Notes under the pieces: model-generated
Database searches by the model: none
What the model was told of the DNA's origin: nothing
Seen by the model: only the letters and a program-made list of their open reading frames with translations
Position numbers and translations under genes: made by a program
Shown: in pieces, positions 11,827-22,632 of the stretch
Layout: each line of letters begins with the position of its first letter
Numbering within the stretch: position 1 is the stretch's first letter
NCBI GenBank assembly: GCA_014281115.1
Contig: JACONQ010000001.1
Location: forward strand, 4,650,001 to 4,714,000
Length of the DNA stretch: 64,000 bases
Direction of reading: 5' to 3'
Source of the DNA: Laburnicola sp. R22_1
Taxonomy: Eukaryota; Ascomycota; Dothideomycetes; Pleosporales; Didymosphaeriaceae

Positions 11827-12100
11827 AGCTAGCTGTATAGACATCGAATTCTAATCCTCTATACTGGCAAGCGTGGAGGGTGTACGGGGCGATCGTACGA
11901 GGAAAGGAAATAACATAACAGAACGACTTGGTATTGATTGCTTGTCTCTAGAGAGGGTGCGGATGGAAAGGAGAAGATCTTGCGGCGCACGGGCCGCGGC
12001 GCACGGGCATCACGTGATCCCCACGTGATGCCATCGTGCGGCAATATTGAAACCTCAACACCCTCAGGTGCCCTTGCCCGTACGGTGTACGGACAATAAC

Positions 12101-12164
12101 AGAATATTATATATTTTAATCTTCTAGGGCAACCTAGGTTAAGTTAATCCTAGAAGGGGAATAC
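12101..12164 (+). repeat. 3' end of Gypsy-A copy 1 with its polypurine tract
   Basis: The sequence tttaatcttctagggcaacc to tagaaggggaatac matches the stretch immediately before the Gypsy-A 3' LTR at 35,805-35,856. It is the continuation of copy 1 beyond the inserted solo LTR and Gypsy-B. Instead of the Gypsy-A LTR (TGTAAGG...), an unrelated repeat begins at 12165. Confidence 0.7.
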
Positions 12165-13425
12165 TATTAAAGATCTTCGTCGTGTGGAGATTCTAACCAA
12201 GGTCGAGTCCGCACTATACACAGAGAGGAGTAAAATAGAAGGCACTATAACCTAGTACCTAGCATATAGTGGTAGTAACAAAATATACACAAAATAACGA
12301 TAATTTTATTATTTACTTTCTATATAGTAGTATTGGCGATAGTAGTTAATAGATAGTCTACTATCTAGTATAACTAAGTTATATATTATTTCTTAACTAG
12401 TAGACTATTAGAGAGCTATAGTAAACCTACGCAGAGTTGTAATTGCAGGAGTAGTGTAGGCAATAAAACGCTTAACTATAGTTTAGTTATTACGCTCGCG
12501 ACCTAGTAGTAGTGTAACTATAGTTTGCTATACGCATAGCGTATAAAGTCTCTTATAATATTAGCAACACATAGTACACTAAATCTTTATTTTTATTTAT
12601 TTATTATATCTAGTAATATAATAACTACTTTCTAGCAATCTTATATTGCGTCTAAGTCTAATATCTATAGCAATATAGCTATTATTAAAATTAGTTAGGG
12701 TATAGATAACTAGCTAGGTAAAGTTAAGAATAATCTCTAGAGATTTAGTAACCTTGTGCGACTAGAAGAATTATTAGAGAGATCTCTAGAGCTTATTTTT
12801 AAGTACCCTATTAGTAATATCTTTAGGCTAATTTACTATATTTTATGCCTCTAGATCCTAGAGTGCAAGGCACTTCTTTAGTACCTAGATATTAGTAGAG
12901 ACATAGCCTTTATAACGCAATAATAGCATAATATAAAGATTATACTATAGACGCTTAAAAATATAACTAAAAACAAAGATAATAAGAACTATAAGAGTAA
13001 GGACTAGAGCAAAGGGGAGAAAGAGTTTATTATAATATATAAGACGCTAGAGGCGCAGTAGTAGTGTAAGAAGCTTATTAAGGTAGTAGTAATTATTTAG
13101 ACTGCTATTAAGGCAAGAAACTATAACTAAGTAATAAGGATAAGAGTAAGTAGTAGTAGTAGGAGCATAGAAGAGATAGGCAGTGGCAAGGTCCTAGGGG
13201 GGTAGAATATAGCTTGCTAGTTGCGAGAGGAGATTTACTATAGAAGAAAGTTAATAAAATAGTTAGGTTAGTTGCTATTATAATTATAATTATTATTATT
13301 ATAGTAAAAAATGTTGTTAAAGAAATTATTAATTACGTAATATGGTGGTTAGTTAAATAGCTAGTCTAGAATTACGTAATATCACGAATTAACACTAAGA
13401 GAGAAATTTATACTAGATATAAGAA
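12165..13425 (+). repeat. Degenerate LTR-like repeat D, copy 1 (interrupted)
   Basis: 12165-12332 plus 13302-13425 match 15432-15712 in the same orientation (tattaaagatctt ... cgaattaac). Start and end resemble TGTTAA...TTAACA altered by RIP, so this is probably an LTR. It directly follows the Gypsy-A copy 1 polypurine tract, so it may be that element's own divergent 3' LTR. The two copies also share about 20 bp beyond TTAAC, so the exact end is uncertain. Confidence 0.5.
12333..13301. mobile_element. 969-bp insertion inside repeat D, unclassified
   Basis: It interrupts repeat D compared with the second copy and is flanked by tagta on both sides (about 12328-12332 and 13302-13306), a likely 5-bp target duplication. 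It ends in an ATT-rich simple tract (near 13,275-13,301). It is heavily RIP-mutated with no readable protein. The simple-repeat tail would suit a truncated non-LTR element, but this is a guess. Confidence 0.45.
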
Positions 13426-15431
13426 CTACTATATATATTCTTTAAGCGTTATAGTACTAGTAGCTCTAAAATAAGCTAGGATATCTAGTTTATAATAAGC
13501 CTAATTAGAGCTATACTTAGCGTATAAGTATAAAAAATTCTTAATTAGAAGTATGCCTTTAATCTCTAGAAAAATTAAAAAGTAATATGTTAGCATAAGC
13601 GCGTGTCTAGTTAAGTAGCTAAGCTTCTAGTAGCTAGCTTATAGAAGATAGTAGGCGCTAGGTAACCTTTTAGTAGATGTTTTAAACCTACTCCTTCTAG
13701 TTATTATTACTTAGATAAAGGTTCTTTTTTAGCTCTCTAATAAGCGTATAAAGTAACTAATTATCTACTTAGAGTATTATAAGCTCTAGTCTTTAAGAAT
13801 TAATAGTTATATATACTTAGTTCTAGATTATCTAGAGTTTAGTAGTAAGCTAGGCGTATATAGACGCCTTAATCTAATAAACGCGTAGTATCTCTAAATT
13901 AGCATTAATAGTAAGAGCTTCTAGAGTCTTATTTATAGGTTATATTATAATATCTAGATTAATTTAGGTTTATACGCCTTAAGCTTATATATAATACTTA
14001 ATCTAAGCGTACTATAAAGAAAAGATATTATAATTAAGAAGGTGGATACTTATTAAGAGTATAGTTAATATTATTATAGGCTCTATAGTAGAGAAAAGAA
14101 AGAATAGCTCTAAGAGTATAATAAGAAGTAGAGAATAAACTACTACTATAATTAAGACGCGTGCTTATAGTATGCGTAGGGCTATACTATTACTAGACTT
14201 ATAACTATTATATATATCTAATTAGGAAGCTTAGAAATATAAATATTATATTTTTAGGTACTCTAGAGAGCGTTTTATATATAGGATTCTAGAGTGGGAA
14301 AAATATTGCTCTAGAGCTTATTACTCTAGAGCTTATTACTCTAGAGCTCTATAAGCTCTAAGGGCTGCCTACGCGATACCTTTTTATAGGTTTCTTAGCT
14401 ACTAGGAAGAACTTTACTACTCTTAACAACTTAATTAATAGGTGTTAATCTAAGCTAGCTAAGTTAATTAAGTAGAACAGCGTTAATAGCTTATTTTTGT
14501 AGAAGAATCTATTAGATAGTAAGACCTTATTAAGTACGTAGCGTAAGCGTGCGGCAACTTAGTTAAGGACTCTAGAAAGGCGATTAAAAAAGACAACGTT
14601 AGAGGACTATATAGGCAGAAAAATTGGCTAGTTATTAGACTAAATTAGAGACCTTATTACCTCTCTTAATAGAGACTATTAGTAGGAGGCTATTTTATTA
14701 TTTATAAATAACTACTTAGTGCTTAAAGACCTACTAAAGTTTACTATATTTAATAATTTTAAGAATACTTTTACTACTAAATTATTTATAAATATAAAGT
14801 CGCGCAGCACGTAAAAGGTATAGGTAAGGTTAAAAATTAATTTACTTATTAGTTAGCCTTTATATACCTATCTAATAGGCCGCGTAGAGTTATATAAGTA
14901 GGGTAAAAAGGGCAAGTTAAAACTTAGAGCTAACGCGGAGATCTTAACTCTATGCTAAGACTAACAATAGTGGCCTATACGCGATTTTTTAGTTTATAGA
15001 GTTATTATCCTTTTACCTATCTAAAGTACTTTTTATAGTATTTTTTTACTAAGACTAAGATTTGCCTATAAAAATTATAGTTTTTATAAATTTTACTATA
15101 ATACACTATAATTTATAGTAAATTTTATAATATAGGCATAATAATCAACACTAGTATACTTTTTTAACTTCTTAATACTAAAGCTCTTCTATTACCTAGT
15201 ATCTACTCTAATATCTTAATACTTAACCTATAACTCTTTGCGCAGCTATATATTACTACTATATACTTTTAGCTATTTTATTTCGCCTCTCTAATATACT
15301 AGTAACCTCTAGCGCAGCTAAATTATTACTATTTTTATCCTTATAGTAACTACGCTCTATTTACTTACACGCGTTAAGCTTATTAAGATTTCTAAGATTA
15401 TTAGCTATACTATATACTATATTTATAAGGT
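13426..15431. other. AT-rich RIP-degraded sequence, unclassified
   Basis: About 2 kb with stops in all frames and no recognisable motif. A short tandem array of a ctctagagcttatta-type unit lies near 14,310-14,360. It is probably the remains of an element between the two D repeats. Confidence 0.5.
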
Positions 15432-15712
15432 TATTAAAGATCTTTATTATGTAAAGATTCTAACTAAGGTTAAGCTCGCACTATACACAGAGAGAAGTAA
15501 AATAGAAGGCACTAAAACCTAGTACCTAGCACATAGTAGTAGTAATAAAATATACACAAAATAATAATAATTTATTATAAACTTTCTTTATAGTAGTAGT
15601 AAAAAATATTATTAAAGAAATTATTAATTATGTAACATAGTGATCGGTTAAACAGCCGGCCCGGAATCACGTGACATTACGAATTAACCCCGGGGGAGAA
15701 AATTATAAAGTT
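15432..15712 (+). repeat. Degenerate LTR-like repeat D, copy 2
   Basis: An uninterrupted match to 12165-12332 plus 13302-13425. The second half keeps GC-rich sequence (gatcggttaaacagccggcc, about 15,641-15,660) that is RIP-converted in copy 1, showing the direction of mutation. Confidence 0.55.
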
Positions 15713-16308
15713 ATATAAAATAGTAAGAGTATATATTATTAGCATTTTTATTACTTCTAAAATTTTCTATAGAGTAAATATAGCCATAGGCAAATCGTAT
15801 AAATAAATAAGGGGCACTTTTCCCTAGTAAAAAAAGTCCTTTAAAGGGGGTTAAGAAAAAACTAATACTAGTAGTCTATTATTTATCTAAAGCGTAAATT
15901 AAAATTTCCCACAAAGTTTTTCCTAAATTAGAAGATAGTAATATGCCTTAATTAACTTTCTTGTCCTATGAGTTTAAATCTTAAGAACTTATTAAGACTA
16001 GTAACTAGTTAAAGATTTCTTAATTATTAGAGGTACTTGCTTATAGCTTTTCCGTCCTATAAGTTTAATCTAGTAACTTAGTTAAGACTAGCTCAAATAG
16101 TTAGAAATTTCTTAATTATTAGAAATACTAGCTTATTTAGGCTACTTTTCTTCTTATCCACAAAGATTGGTTTTTTAGTGTTTAAAAACTAGAGAGGGGA
16201 GAGGGCGAGATTCAAACTCGCTAAGGAGTCTAAGTTTTTACTTATTTCTAGAAGAGTATATATAAATTTAACCTAAGTCTTTATTAAAAACTTATATAGC
16301 CTATTAAG
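15713..16308. other. AT-rich degenerate sequence with an imperfect tandem duplication
   Basis: No gene is seen. An imperfect duplication of roughly 90 bp (about 15,958-16,045 and 16,046-16,140) shares the phrases cctataagttta, ttaagactag and ttcttaattatta. The last five bases before the Gypsy-A LTR, tatac (16309-16313), are its target duplication. Confidence 0.5.
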
Positions 16309-16313
16309 TATAC

Positions 16314-16502
16314 TGTAAGGCCTCCTTATCGCTTAGGTGGCCGAATGGGGACTTATGTCTCCTTTGGGCCTAGCGGGGGTTTAGATAAAAATCCCCTCAC
16401 TTTGGATAAGAGCGGGTAGCAATTCGTCTTATCACCACTTACCTCCTAATATTATCCTATTCTGCCTTATTAACTATTGGGCGTCCTAGTGGCGCCCTTA
16501 CA
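16314..16502 (+). repeat. Gypsy-A copy 2 5' LTR (189 bp)
   Basis: Starts TGTAAGGCC and ends GCCCTTACA. It is followed by cgaatcgct (16505-16513), complementary over 9 nt to agcgattcg of the LTR (35961-35969 in the 3' copy; RIP-altered to agcaattcg at 16418-16426 in this copy). This is consistent with self-priming. Confidence 0.93.
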
Positions 16503-16891
16503 TTCGAATCGCTCCCTTATAGGCAGCGGTAGGATTCTCGCCGCTATAATGGCAACACGTGGACCTAGTGGACGCCTTGCTTCTGCGAGCTAGGAGCTAG
16601 GCGGCCTATCTAGGAACACTTAGCAGCAAGCTAGTGCTGTTAGGCAGGCAGAAGAACAAGTGGAAGAACTTAGGGAGGCTACCTAATAAGAAATTGATAA
16701 TAGCCCTGAGGGTTCGCGAGCCTCTTAGGAGGAGCCAAATGCAATAGAAGCTAATAGAAGGGCGGCTCATCTTGCAGAACTGCGGGACTGGGCGCGCAAG
16801 GAATAGAAACAACGAGAAATACAACGCATTGAGGATATTTGACAATAATACAAAGCTGGCGACGTAGCAGCTCTTGATAAGCTTACTAGTA

Positions 16892-19013
16892 CCCTGTCTC
16901 GGCAGTCAATGCGCACCGTCACTCAATGCGCAACCCCAACATGACGCGCCCCAACTTTGACGCGCCCCAACTCCACCAATATGGACCCAATTAACGCCGC
17001 GATAGCAGCAATCGAAGCGCAAGAACCAGGAGAATTTTTATCATACAATAAAATCGCCAAAGAATTTGGTGTTGTACGCTCTACGTTGACGCGCAGGCAC
17101 CAACGCGTCACGCAGGCGCGTACTATCACTGATGGTACACGTCGTCTACTCCATCCACAACAAGAAAAGGGGCTTCTACAATATATCACCTACCTTACTG
17201 AGCGTGGCCTTCCTCCTACACGGCAGATGATACAAAATTTTGCTTCCTACATGGCAAAAAGAGACGTTAGCATGTCCTGGGTTGATCGCTTTGTTAGGCG
17301 CAACCCCGACTCCTTGATCTCACGATGGACGACTGGGCTTGACAGCAATCGCCACAAGGCTGATTCAGAGGCAAAATACAGGCTCTACTTTGAGCTTCTA
17401 CACAAGAAAATTACAGAGTATAGTGTCGAGCCTCAGCATACGTACAATATGGACGAGAAAGGCTTCCTCCTTGGTATCACTGGCCGCTCAAAAGGATCTT
17501 CGATAGGCCTCTATATAAGAGTCGCCAAGTAAGGCAATCTATACAGGACGGCAGCCGTGAGTGGATCTCGCTCATCGCATGTATATGCGCCGACGGATCT
17601 ACTGTTGATCCAGCGCTAATCTATCGATCTGACGCCGCGACTCTACAATCAAGCTGGGTTGAAGAAATCAACGTCAATTCTCACAGAGTCTTTATCACCT
17701 CATCAACCTCTAGATGGTCAAACAATGAGATAGGGCTTTAATGGCTTAAACAGGTGTTTGATCGCTGTACAAAGGAGAAGGCTCGACGGCAGTGGCGACT
17801 CCTAGTCCTTAATAGGCATGGATCTCACGTTACTATAGATTTTATCAACTACTGCGATCAGAATAAGATCCTCCTTGCGATATTTCGCCCTCATGCGACT
17901 TATACGCTGCAGCCTCTTAACGTCTGCGTATTTAAGTCTCTCTCACTGCCTACTCTAACGAGCTCTCCAGATACCTGTATAGGAGCCAAGGACTGTCAAC
18001 AATCGCCAAAAGAGACTTCTTTACGCTATTCTGGAAGGCCTGGACAACGTCAGTTACGCCGCAGTTGATTACCAAAGCTTTTAAGTGTACAGGTATCTCG
18101 CCGCCAGATCCAACGCCTATCCTTAAAAGGTTTAACAAAGAGACTGCCAGAGCCAGAATCACCAGTGAGCTCTACCTCAGTACTTAGCGCGTCAGATTGG
18201 CGTAAAATAGAGCGACTGTTACGCTCCACTGTGAAGGATATCGCGACTGAGGAGTCGCGTAAGCTGAGCCAGACGATACACTCAATCTCTGTACAAAAGC
18301 AGCTCCTAGAGCATGAAAATAAGGGTCTCCGAGAAGCTCTTGCAAACCAGAAACGGCGTCAAACAAAAGGCAAGACTCTGCCCTTAGAGCAACCTAAGGA
18401 GTGGCATAGAGGAGCAGTTTTCTGGTCACCTGCCCGCGTACAGAGGGCGCGTAACTCGCTCAGCCAGCAGGAGGCTAAAAAACAACAGTTACAACTCCAA
18501 AAAGCTCAGCAGCAAGAGATCTATATAGCTAATAAACAGCTTAAAGCTCATTTACAGCAGGAGAAGCGCGTTGAGCGGGCAGCAGCCAGAGATGCGCGCG
18601 CTAAGGAGAAAGCTGATCAAGCTGCTGAGCGACGCCTCCGTCAACAGGCTCGCAAGACTCAACAACAACTTCAAAAACGTCTCAAAATTGCCAAAAAGGG
18701 AAGTTAGAAAGCTTCAAAAGCTACTCATACAGTTACAAAGAGGAAGAAATCTACGCCAGCACCTGTACGCGTTGATGCGGCGGCATCTGCGCCATTAACG
18801 CCATCATCGCGCTGTGGCCGTATAATCAGAACACCAAGCAGATATCTATAATCTGACTAGCTAGCAATCATCTATAGCTCTATAAGAAGCCAACTCTAGA
18901 AAATCTCGCGATAAAAGCTTTTGTGTAGAGCTCTATAGCCTCATATTGCTGGCTGAGCGATTACGTTGGGGTTGCGCATTGAGTGACGGTGCGCATTGAC
19001 TGCCGAGACAGGG
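16892..19013 (+). mobile_element. P1: pogo/Tc5-like DNA transposon (2,122 bp)
   Basis: Perfect 49-bp TIRs (16892-16940 and 18965-19013) beginning CCCTGTCTCGGCAG are flanked by TA on both sides (16890-16891, 19014-19015), the hallmark of Tc1/mariner/pogo transposition. Each TIR holds two copies of TCAATGCGC, 17 bp start to start. It is inserted in Gypsy-A gag and carries one plus-strand transposase pseudogene. Related elements P2, P3 and P4 lie nearby. Confidence 0.93.
16981..18851 (+). pseudogene. P1 DDE_1 transposase, frameshifted, catalytic Asp lost
   Basis: The start at ATG 16981 is chosen because P2 and P4 begin at the equivalent residue. The N-terminus has psq-type and Tc5/CENP-B-type helix-turn-helix domains (FLSYNKIAKEFGV, LPPTRQMIQNFA, SWVDRFVRRN). 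The first catalytic Asp is kept (YNMDEKGFLLG). The second reads LNRHGSH and the third LQPLNV, so both aspartates have become asparagine. Frameshifts occur near 17,490, 17,945 and 18,150, and there is an in-frame TAA near 17,740. The basic coiled C-terminus ends RCGRIIRTPSRYL. The enzyme is dead, although the TIRs are perfect. Confidence 0.88.
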
Positions 19014-20533
19014 TACCCCGCGCGTGGCCACTGTGGCCTTATTGTTCCTGGTAGCCGCTAAACAGAGTACCTTGCCGCGACCACCCCTACCACACGTCTA
19101 TAACCGCAAGAATCGTCGCGATTATAACTAATAGAAGTGGGATTGCGAGTTTTATTTCTCGCAAGCACCTTCTCGCTTTGTTATGGAAGATTGTAAGGTT
19201 ACCTTTGGCAGATAGTATCTGTCTAAGAACCTTCGAAGTTAATTCGAGTTGTATTCTAATTAATAATAATGGATAGACCCTAAATGGGCTCCTACCTAGT
19301 AGACGTTGACAGAACGAATGCTTAATGCCCTGGGCACTCTATTAGAACGCTGGCAGACAGCGTTTGAGGCGATAAAGAACTGCCGCTAAAGGGCAGGCTA
19401 GTCTCTAACAGACTTACTTAACCACCTTCTCCCTTTATGGGATAAAATTGAGGAGCAGAACGAGTATTGTAGGGTAGCTGAATTTATAGCTTCTATAGAT
19501 AATAAGCTACGCAGAGAAGTTCTGCATTACCTACCTTCTTAGAGGGAAACCCTTGTAGAGGTGGAAGAGATTGCTAATCGCCTTTACTAAGAGGAAGGGC
19601 AGTCTGCTAAGAGCAAAGGCAAGTCTAAGGACTTATTAAAGAGGCCTAAGTTAATAACGCCCCCCGCTAAGTTGGCTAGGCCGGCTAAACGCTGTAGAAA
19701 GGAGCGTAAGGACTATAAACAGTCTACCTTAACACGGAAGGAAAAGGATAAAGATAATCTGAAGGTTACTTGCTGGAACTGTGGCGAGAGAGGCCACGTC
19801 TCCCCTAATTGCAAGAAGGAGAGAAATCCAGACCTACCTTTCCATCCTAAGGACGCATCGGAGTCCGCGGGAAAAGGCAAGGGCTAGTGGGACTAGACTC
19901 TATCCTATTAGCCGCAATTGTTAAGTATAAGGAGAATAAGCAGCTTAGAAAGCTCCATAACGTGCTTTACCTAAAGAGGCCAACTGCGATAATAGTGTAG
20001 GCTATAGTAGGGGACTTAGGCTTAGTTAAGGCACTAGTTAACAGTGGCGCTAAACTTAATATAATCTCTGCTCGCTTTGCAAAGGAGAGAGATCTAATAG
20101 TAATGTTCTTGCTAGACTTTGTAGTAGAGGCGGCAAATGGTGCGAATATTACTGTATATGGATCTGTAGTTGCCGAAGTGCACCTGGTGGATGCCAGAGG
20201 TTATAGAGAGACCCACTAGGTCCCGTTCATAGTAGCAGACCTGAGGAAGTACGAGATGTACTTAGGATTACTGTGGATTGCCACATATAATCCAAAACTC
20301 AACTTTCGCACGGGTCGATTGTTGTTCCAAGGAAAGTTGGGGTAGAATGCGCCCAACTACGCCAAAGTGGCCCTTAAAGACGCGGAACAGTTCAGTTCAA
20401 CAATGTTGGACTTAACTGCGGAATTATACGCGTGTCATATTAGCTATATAGGCGATAGGACGTCCACAATCTTAGTAGAGGCTATAATGCTGTAGGTATA
20501 CTAAGAGTTTGCTGATATAGCAAATAGTGATTA

Positions 20534-22632
20534 CCGTGTTTCATCACCCGACGATCGGCCCCACCTGACGATCGATTTGGCAGGGTCCGTGCGTACAACT
20601 TTTGAAGCTGTACAACGCAATACAAATTGTATACAGGCCAGATTTTTTGGTGGAGAGCTTTTGAGAGGCATAGGAGACGATCGCGATACTTTATTAGGTG
20701 CGATAACGCTCAGGGAGCCGTAAAGAGCGACCCCGGCGTGTACGCGCTGGCGTAGGCGCCACATCTACAACAGATGAAAAGTTGTACTCTACATCCTCCT
20801 CATCAATTAAAGGAGGCGTAATAACCTTCTCCTTGCCCTTGCGCGTCACCTTGGAGGTGTTTTGGAGTGGGAGAGGAGCTTCTTGGATGCCTTTGGGGGC
20901 CTTGCTTTTGGTGCCCGAAGCGCCTGGGTTGACGCCAGGGCCCTGGGCGCGCTCCTCCTCTTGTATAGCCTTTGTACGCCTCTGCTCCTCCTGGATAGCC
21001 TTCCTCTGCTCCTTCTCTTGCTCCTTAGCCTTTGCCTCCTGATCTTTTTGTGCCTGGCGTTGGCGAGCTTCCTTGACCTTTGCGGGGACCAAAATATTGC
21101 GCCGCCAGCGTAATCTGCAGGTGGTTCAAGCAGTAGAGGCTTTCCTTGCGTAGGGCGCTTCTTCTGGGCTAGCGCTTCTCGTAAACGCGTATTTTCATGG
21201 TTCAGGAGGGTGTTGCGCACTGAAATTGAGTGCATAGTGCGGGAGAGCTGCCGGGACCCCTCAGCGTAAGTATCAGAGACAACCTGGCGCAAGAGTCTCT
21301 CAATTTTACGCCAATCTGAAGCGCTAAGTACAGAAGAGCTGCTGTCGCTTGAGGATGGCCGCTCTAGGTCTATATTATTAAAGCGCTGAAGGATTACTTG
21401 GGGGTTGAAAGGCACTACGCCAGTGGCCTTAAAGGCGCTGCAGATCGTGTTTTCTTGAAAGGAGCACTGCCAGGCCCTCTCAAACATAGCGAAGAAGTCG
21501 CGCTTTGTGACTCTTGAGAGGCCCTGGCACTTATCTAAGTACTCAGTAAGTTCAGCGGAGTAGGCAGTGCTGAGAGGCTTGAATAGCGCGACGTCGAGCG
21601 GCTGGAGCGTATGGGTTGAATGAGGTGGATAGATAGCCAGGAGGATCTTATTTTGATCGCAGTAGTCAATAAACTCCATTGTAACATGCGATCCATGGCC
21701 GTCAAGGAGTAGTAGACGATAATCGCGGCGCGCCTTTGCCTTAGTCTCCCTGTCAAACACCTGTTTGACCCATGCTAGGCCTAAATCGTTGTTCGTCCAT
21801 CCACTTGGTGATACCGCAAAGAAAGCTTTGTGTAAGGAATCGTCAAAATCTTGTAACCAGGTGTCTTGTATATTGTTTGACTGCGCTTGATAAATCAAGC
21901 AAGGCGTAAGAGAGCTTCCATCAGCGCAAATACATGCTAGCGTTGTAATCCACTCGCGATTGCCGTCCTGGAGCATTTGTTTAATGCCGCCGCTCTCATA
22001 GCGCTGTCGGGAGAAGACACGCTTCATTTTTGACAGCACCCCAATTAGGAAACCCTTCTCATCCATATTGTACATGTGGCGCTTGTCGACGTTATACTGC
22101 TCAATCTTTTTACGTAGGAGCTCGAAATATAGGGCGTACTTGAAGGCAGAGTCGGCGCGTTTACGTGAGGCGTCTATACCAGAGGTCCAGTGGGAAAGTA
22201 GGTCGACTTTGTGGCGTCGTATAAATCGGTCAACCCAGTTTTTGCCAGCAGGCTTCCCAGCTATTTCTGATGCGAAATTTCGTATCATCTCCTTTGTAGG
22301 GGGTAATCCTCGTTCGCAAAGGCCATTAATATATTGTAGAAGCTCAGTTTCCTGTTGGGTGTTGAGGAGGCGCTGGCTGTCGGCCAGCGCGTCGCGCGTG
22401 CCCTGCACCCTGCGATGCCGGCGCGACAACGTATTGCGATCGCAGCCATATTTTTGAGCGACTTTGGTGTAATTAGGCTTCTCAGAGATGCTCAGCGAGC
22501 TCAAATAGTCAAGAGCAGCACTTAATTCGGCCATATTCGTTGTATAGAGCGTTGCAAAAGGTGCCGAAGTTGGGCTGTTGAGGCGGAAAATCGATCGTCC
22601 GGTGGGGCCGATCGTCAGGTGATGAAACACGG
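20534..22632 (-). mobile_element. P2: pogo/Tc5-like DNA transposon (2,099 bp), best preserved of its group
   Basis: 45-bp TIRs (20534-20578 and 22588-22632, two mismatches) start CCGTGTTTCATCAC and are flanked by TA (20532-20533, 22633-22634). The TIR again carries two 9-mers (cYgacgatc type) 17 bp apart. It is inserted into Gypsy-A pol and shows almost no RIP-type stops, unlike its host, so it arrived later. Confidence 0.93.
20694..22534 (-). pseudogene. P2 DDE_1 transposase with a single frameshift
   Basis: The likely start is ATG 22534 (MAELSAALDYL), equivalent to the P1 and P4 starts. The same frame is open up to 22630, but that would code through the TIR. The protein has HTH_psq (YTKVAQKYGCDRNTLSRR), an HTH_Tnp_Tc5/CENP-B domain, and an intact DDD core: NMDEKGF, LLLLDGHGSH and LQPLDV, with 35 residues between the second and third Asp. 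Near 21,082-21,088, next to a run of four G (+ strand), the frame shifts. The correct C-terminus, rich in Lys/Glu/Gln coiled coil and ending with an AT-hook-like RRGRSLRLPERYRT, continues in the next frame to 20694. One base therefore separates this copy from an open frame. A sequencing error in the homopolymer is possible. Confidence 0.85.

Larger units (their letters stand above)
4681..12095. mobile_element. Solo LTR of a third retrotransposon family, split by Gypsy-B
   Basis: Two pieces, 4681-4704 and 11832-12095, join into about 288 bp that starts TGTTGAATGG and ends GTACGGACA (TG...CA ends). The 5-bp sequence ataac flanks it at 4676-4680 and 12096-12100, and the interrupted Gypsy-A sequence resumes directly after. 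No internal region or second LTR is present, so it is a solo LTR left by LTR-LTR recombination, later hit by Gypsy-B. The right piece is GC-rich with a palindromic cacgtgatccccacgtg-like stretch near 12,010-12,030, and it is little affected by RIP. The superfamily cannot be told from the LTR alone. Confidence 0.7.
16549..19887 (+). pseudogene. Gypsy-A Gag, RIP-mutated and split by transposon P1
   Basis: ATG 16549 opens a frame with several TAG/TAA stops where Trp or Gln is expected. It is interrupted at 16890-16891 (TA) by element P1 and resumes after 19015. The downstream part contains capsid-like sequence (SKNLRS, EQNEYCRVAEF) and, at 19,771-19,812, a canonical CCHC zinc knuckle CWNCGERGHVSPNC followed by a basic tail. 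The undisturbed knuckle and the matching frames on both sides of the insertion confirm it is one gene. It is not functional. Confidence 0.85.

Noticed and set aside
12010..12035. Palindrome with cacgtgat...atcacgtg-like arms as a possible replication origin or operator
   Set aside because: It lies inside a solo LTR and is better explained as an LTR promoter motif (E-box type); no support for an origin.
16180..16240. tRNA-like B-box (gagtttgaatctcgcc on the minus strand) near an oligo-T
   Set aside because: Only one box-like motif was seen; no A box, acceptor stem pairing or anticodon arm could be drawn in this AT-rich decayed stretch.
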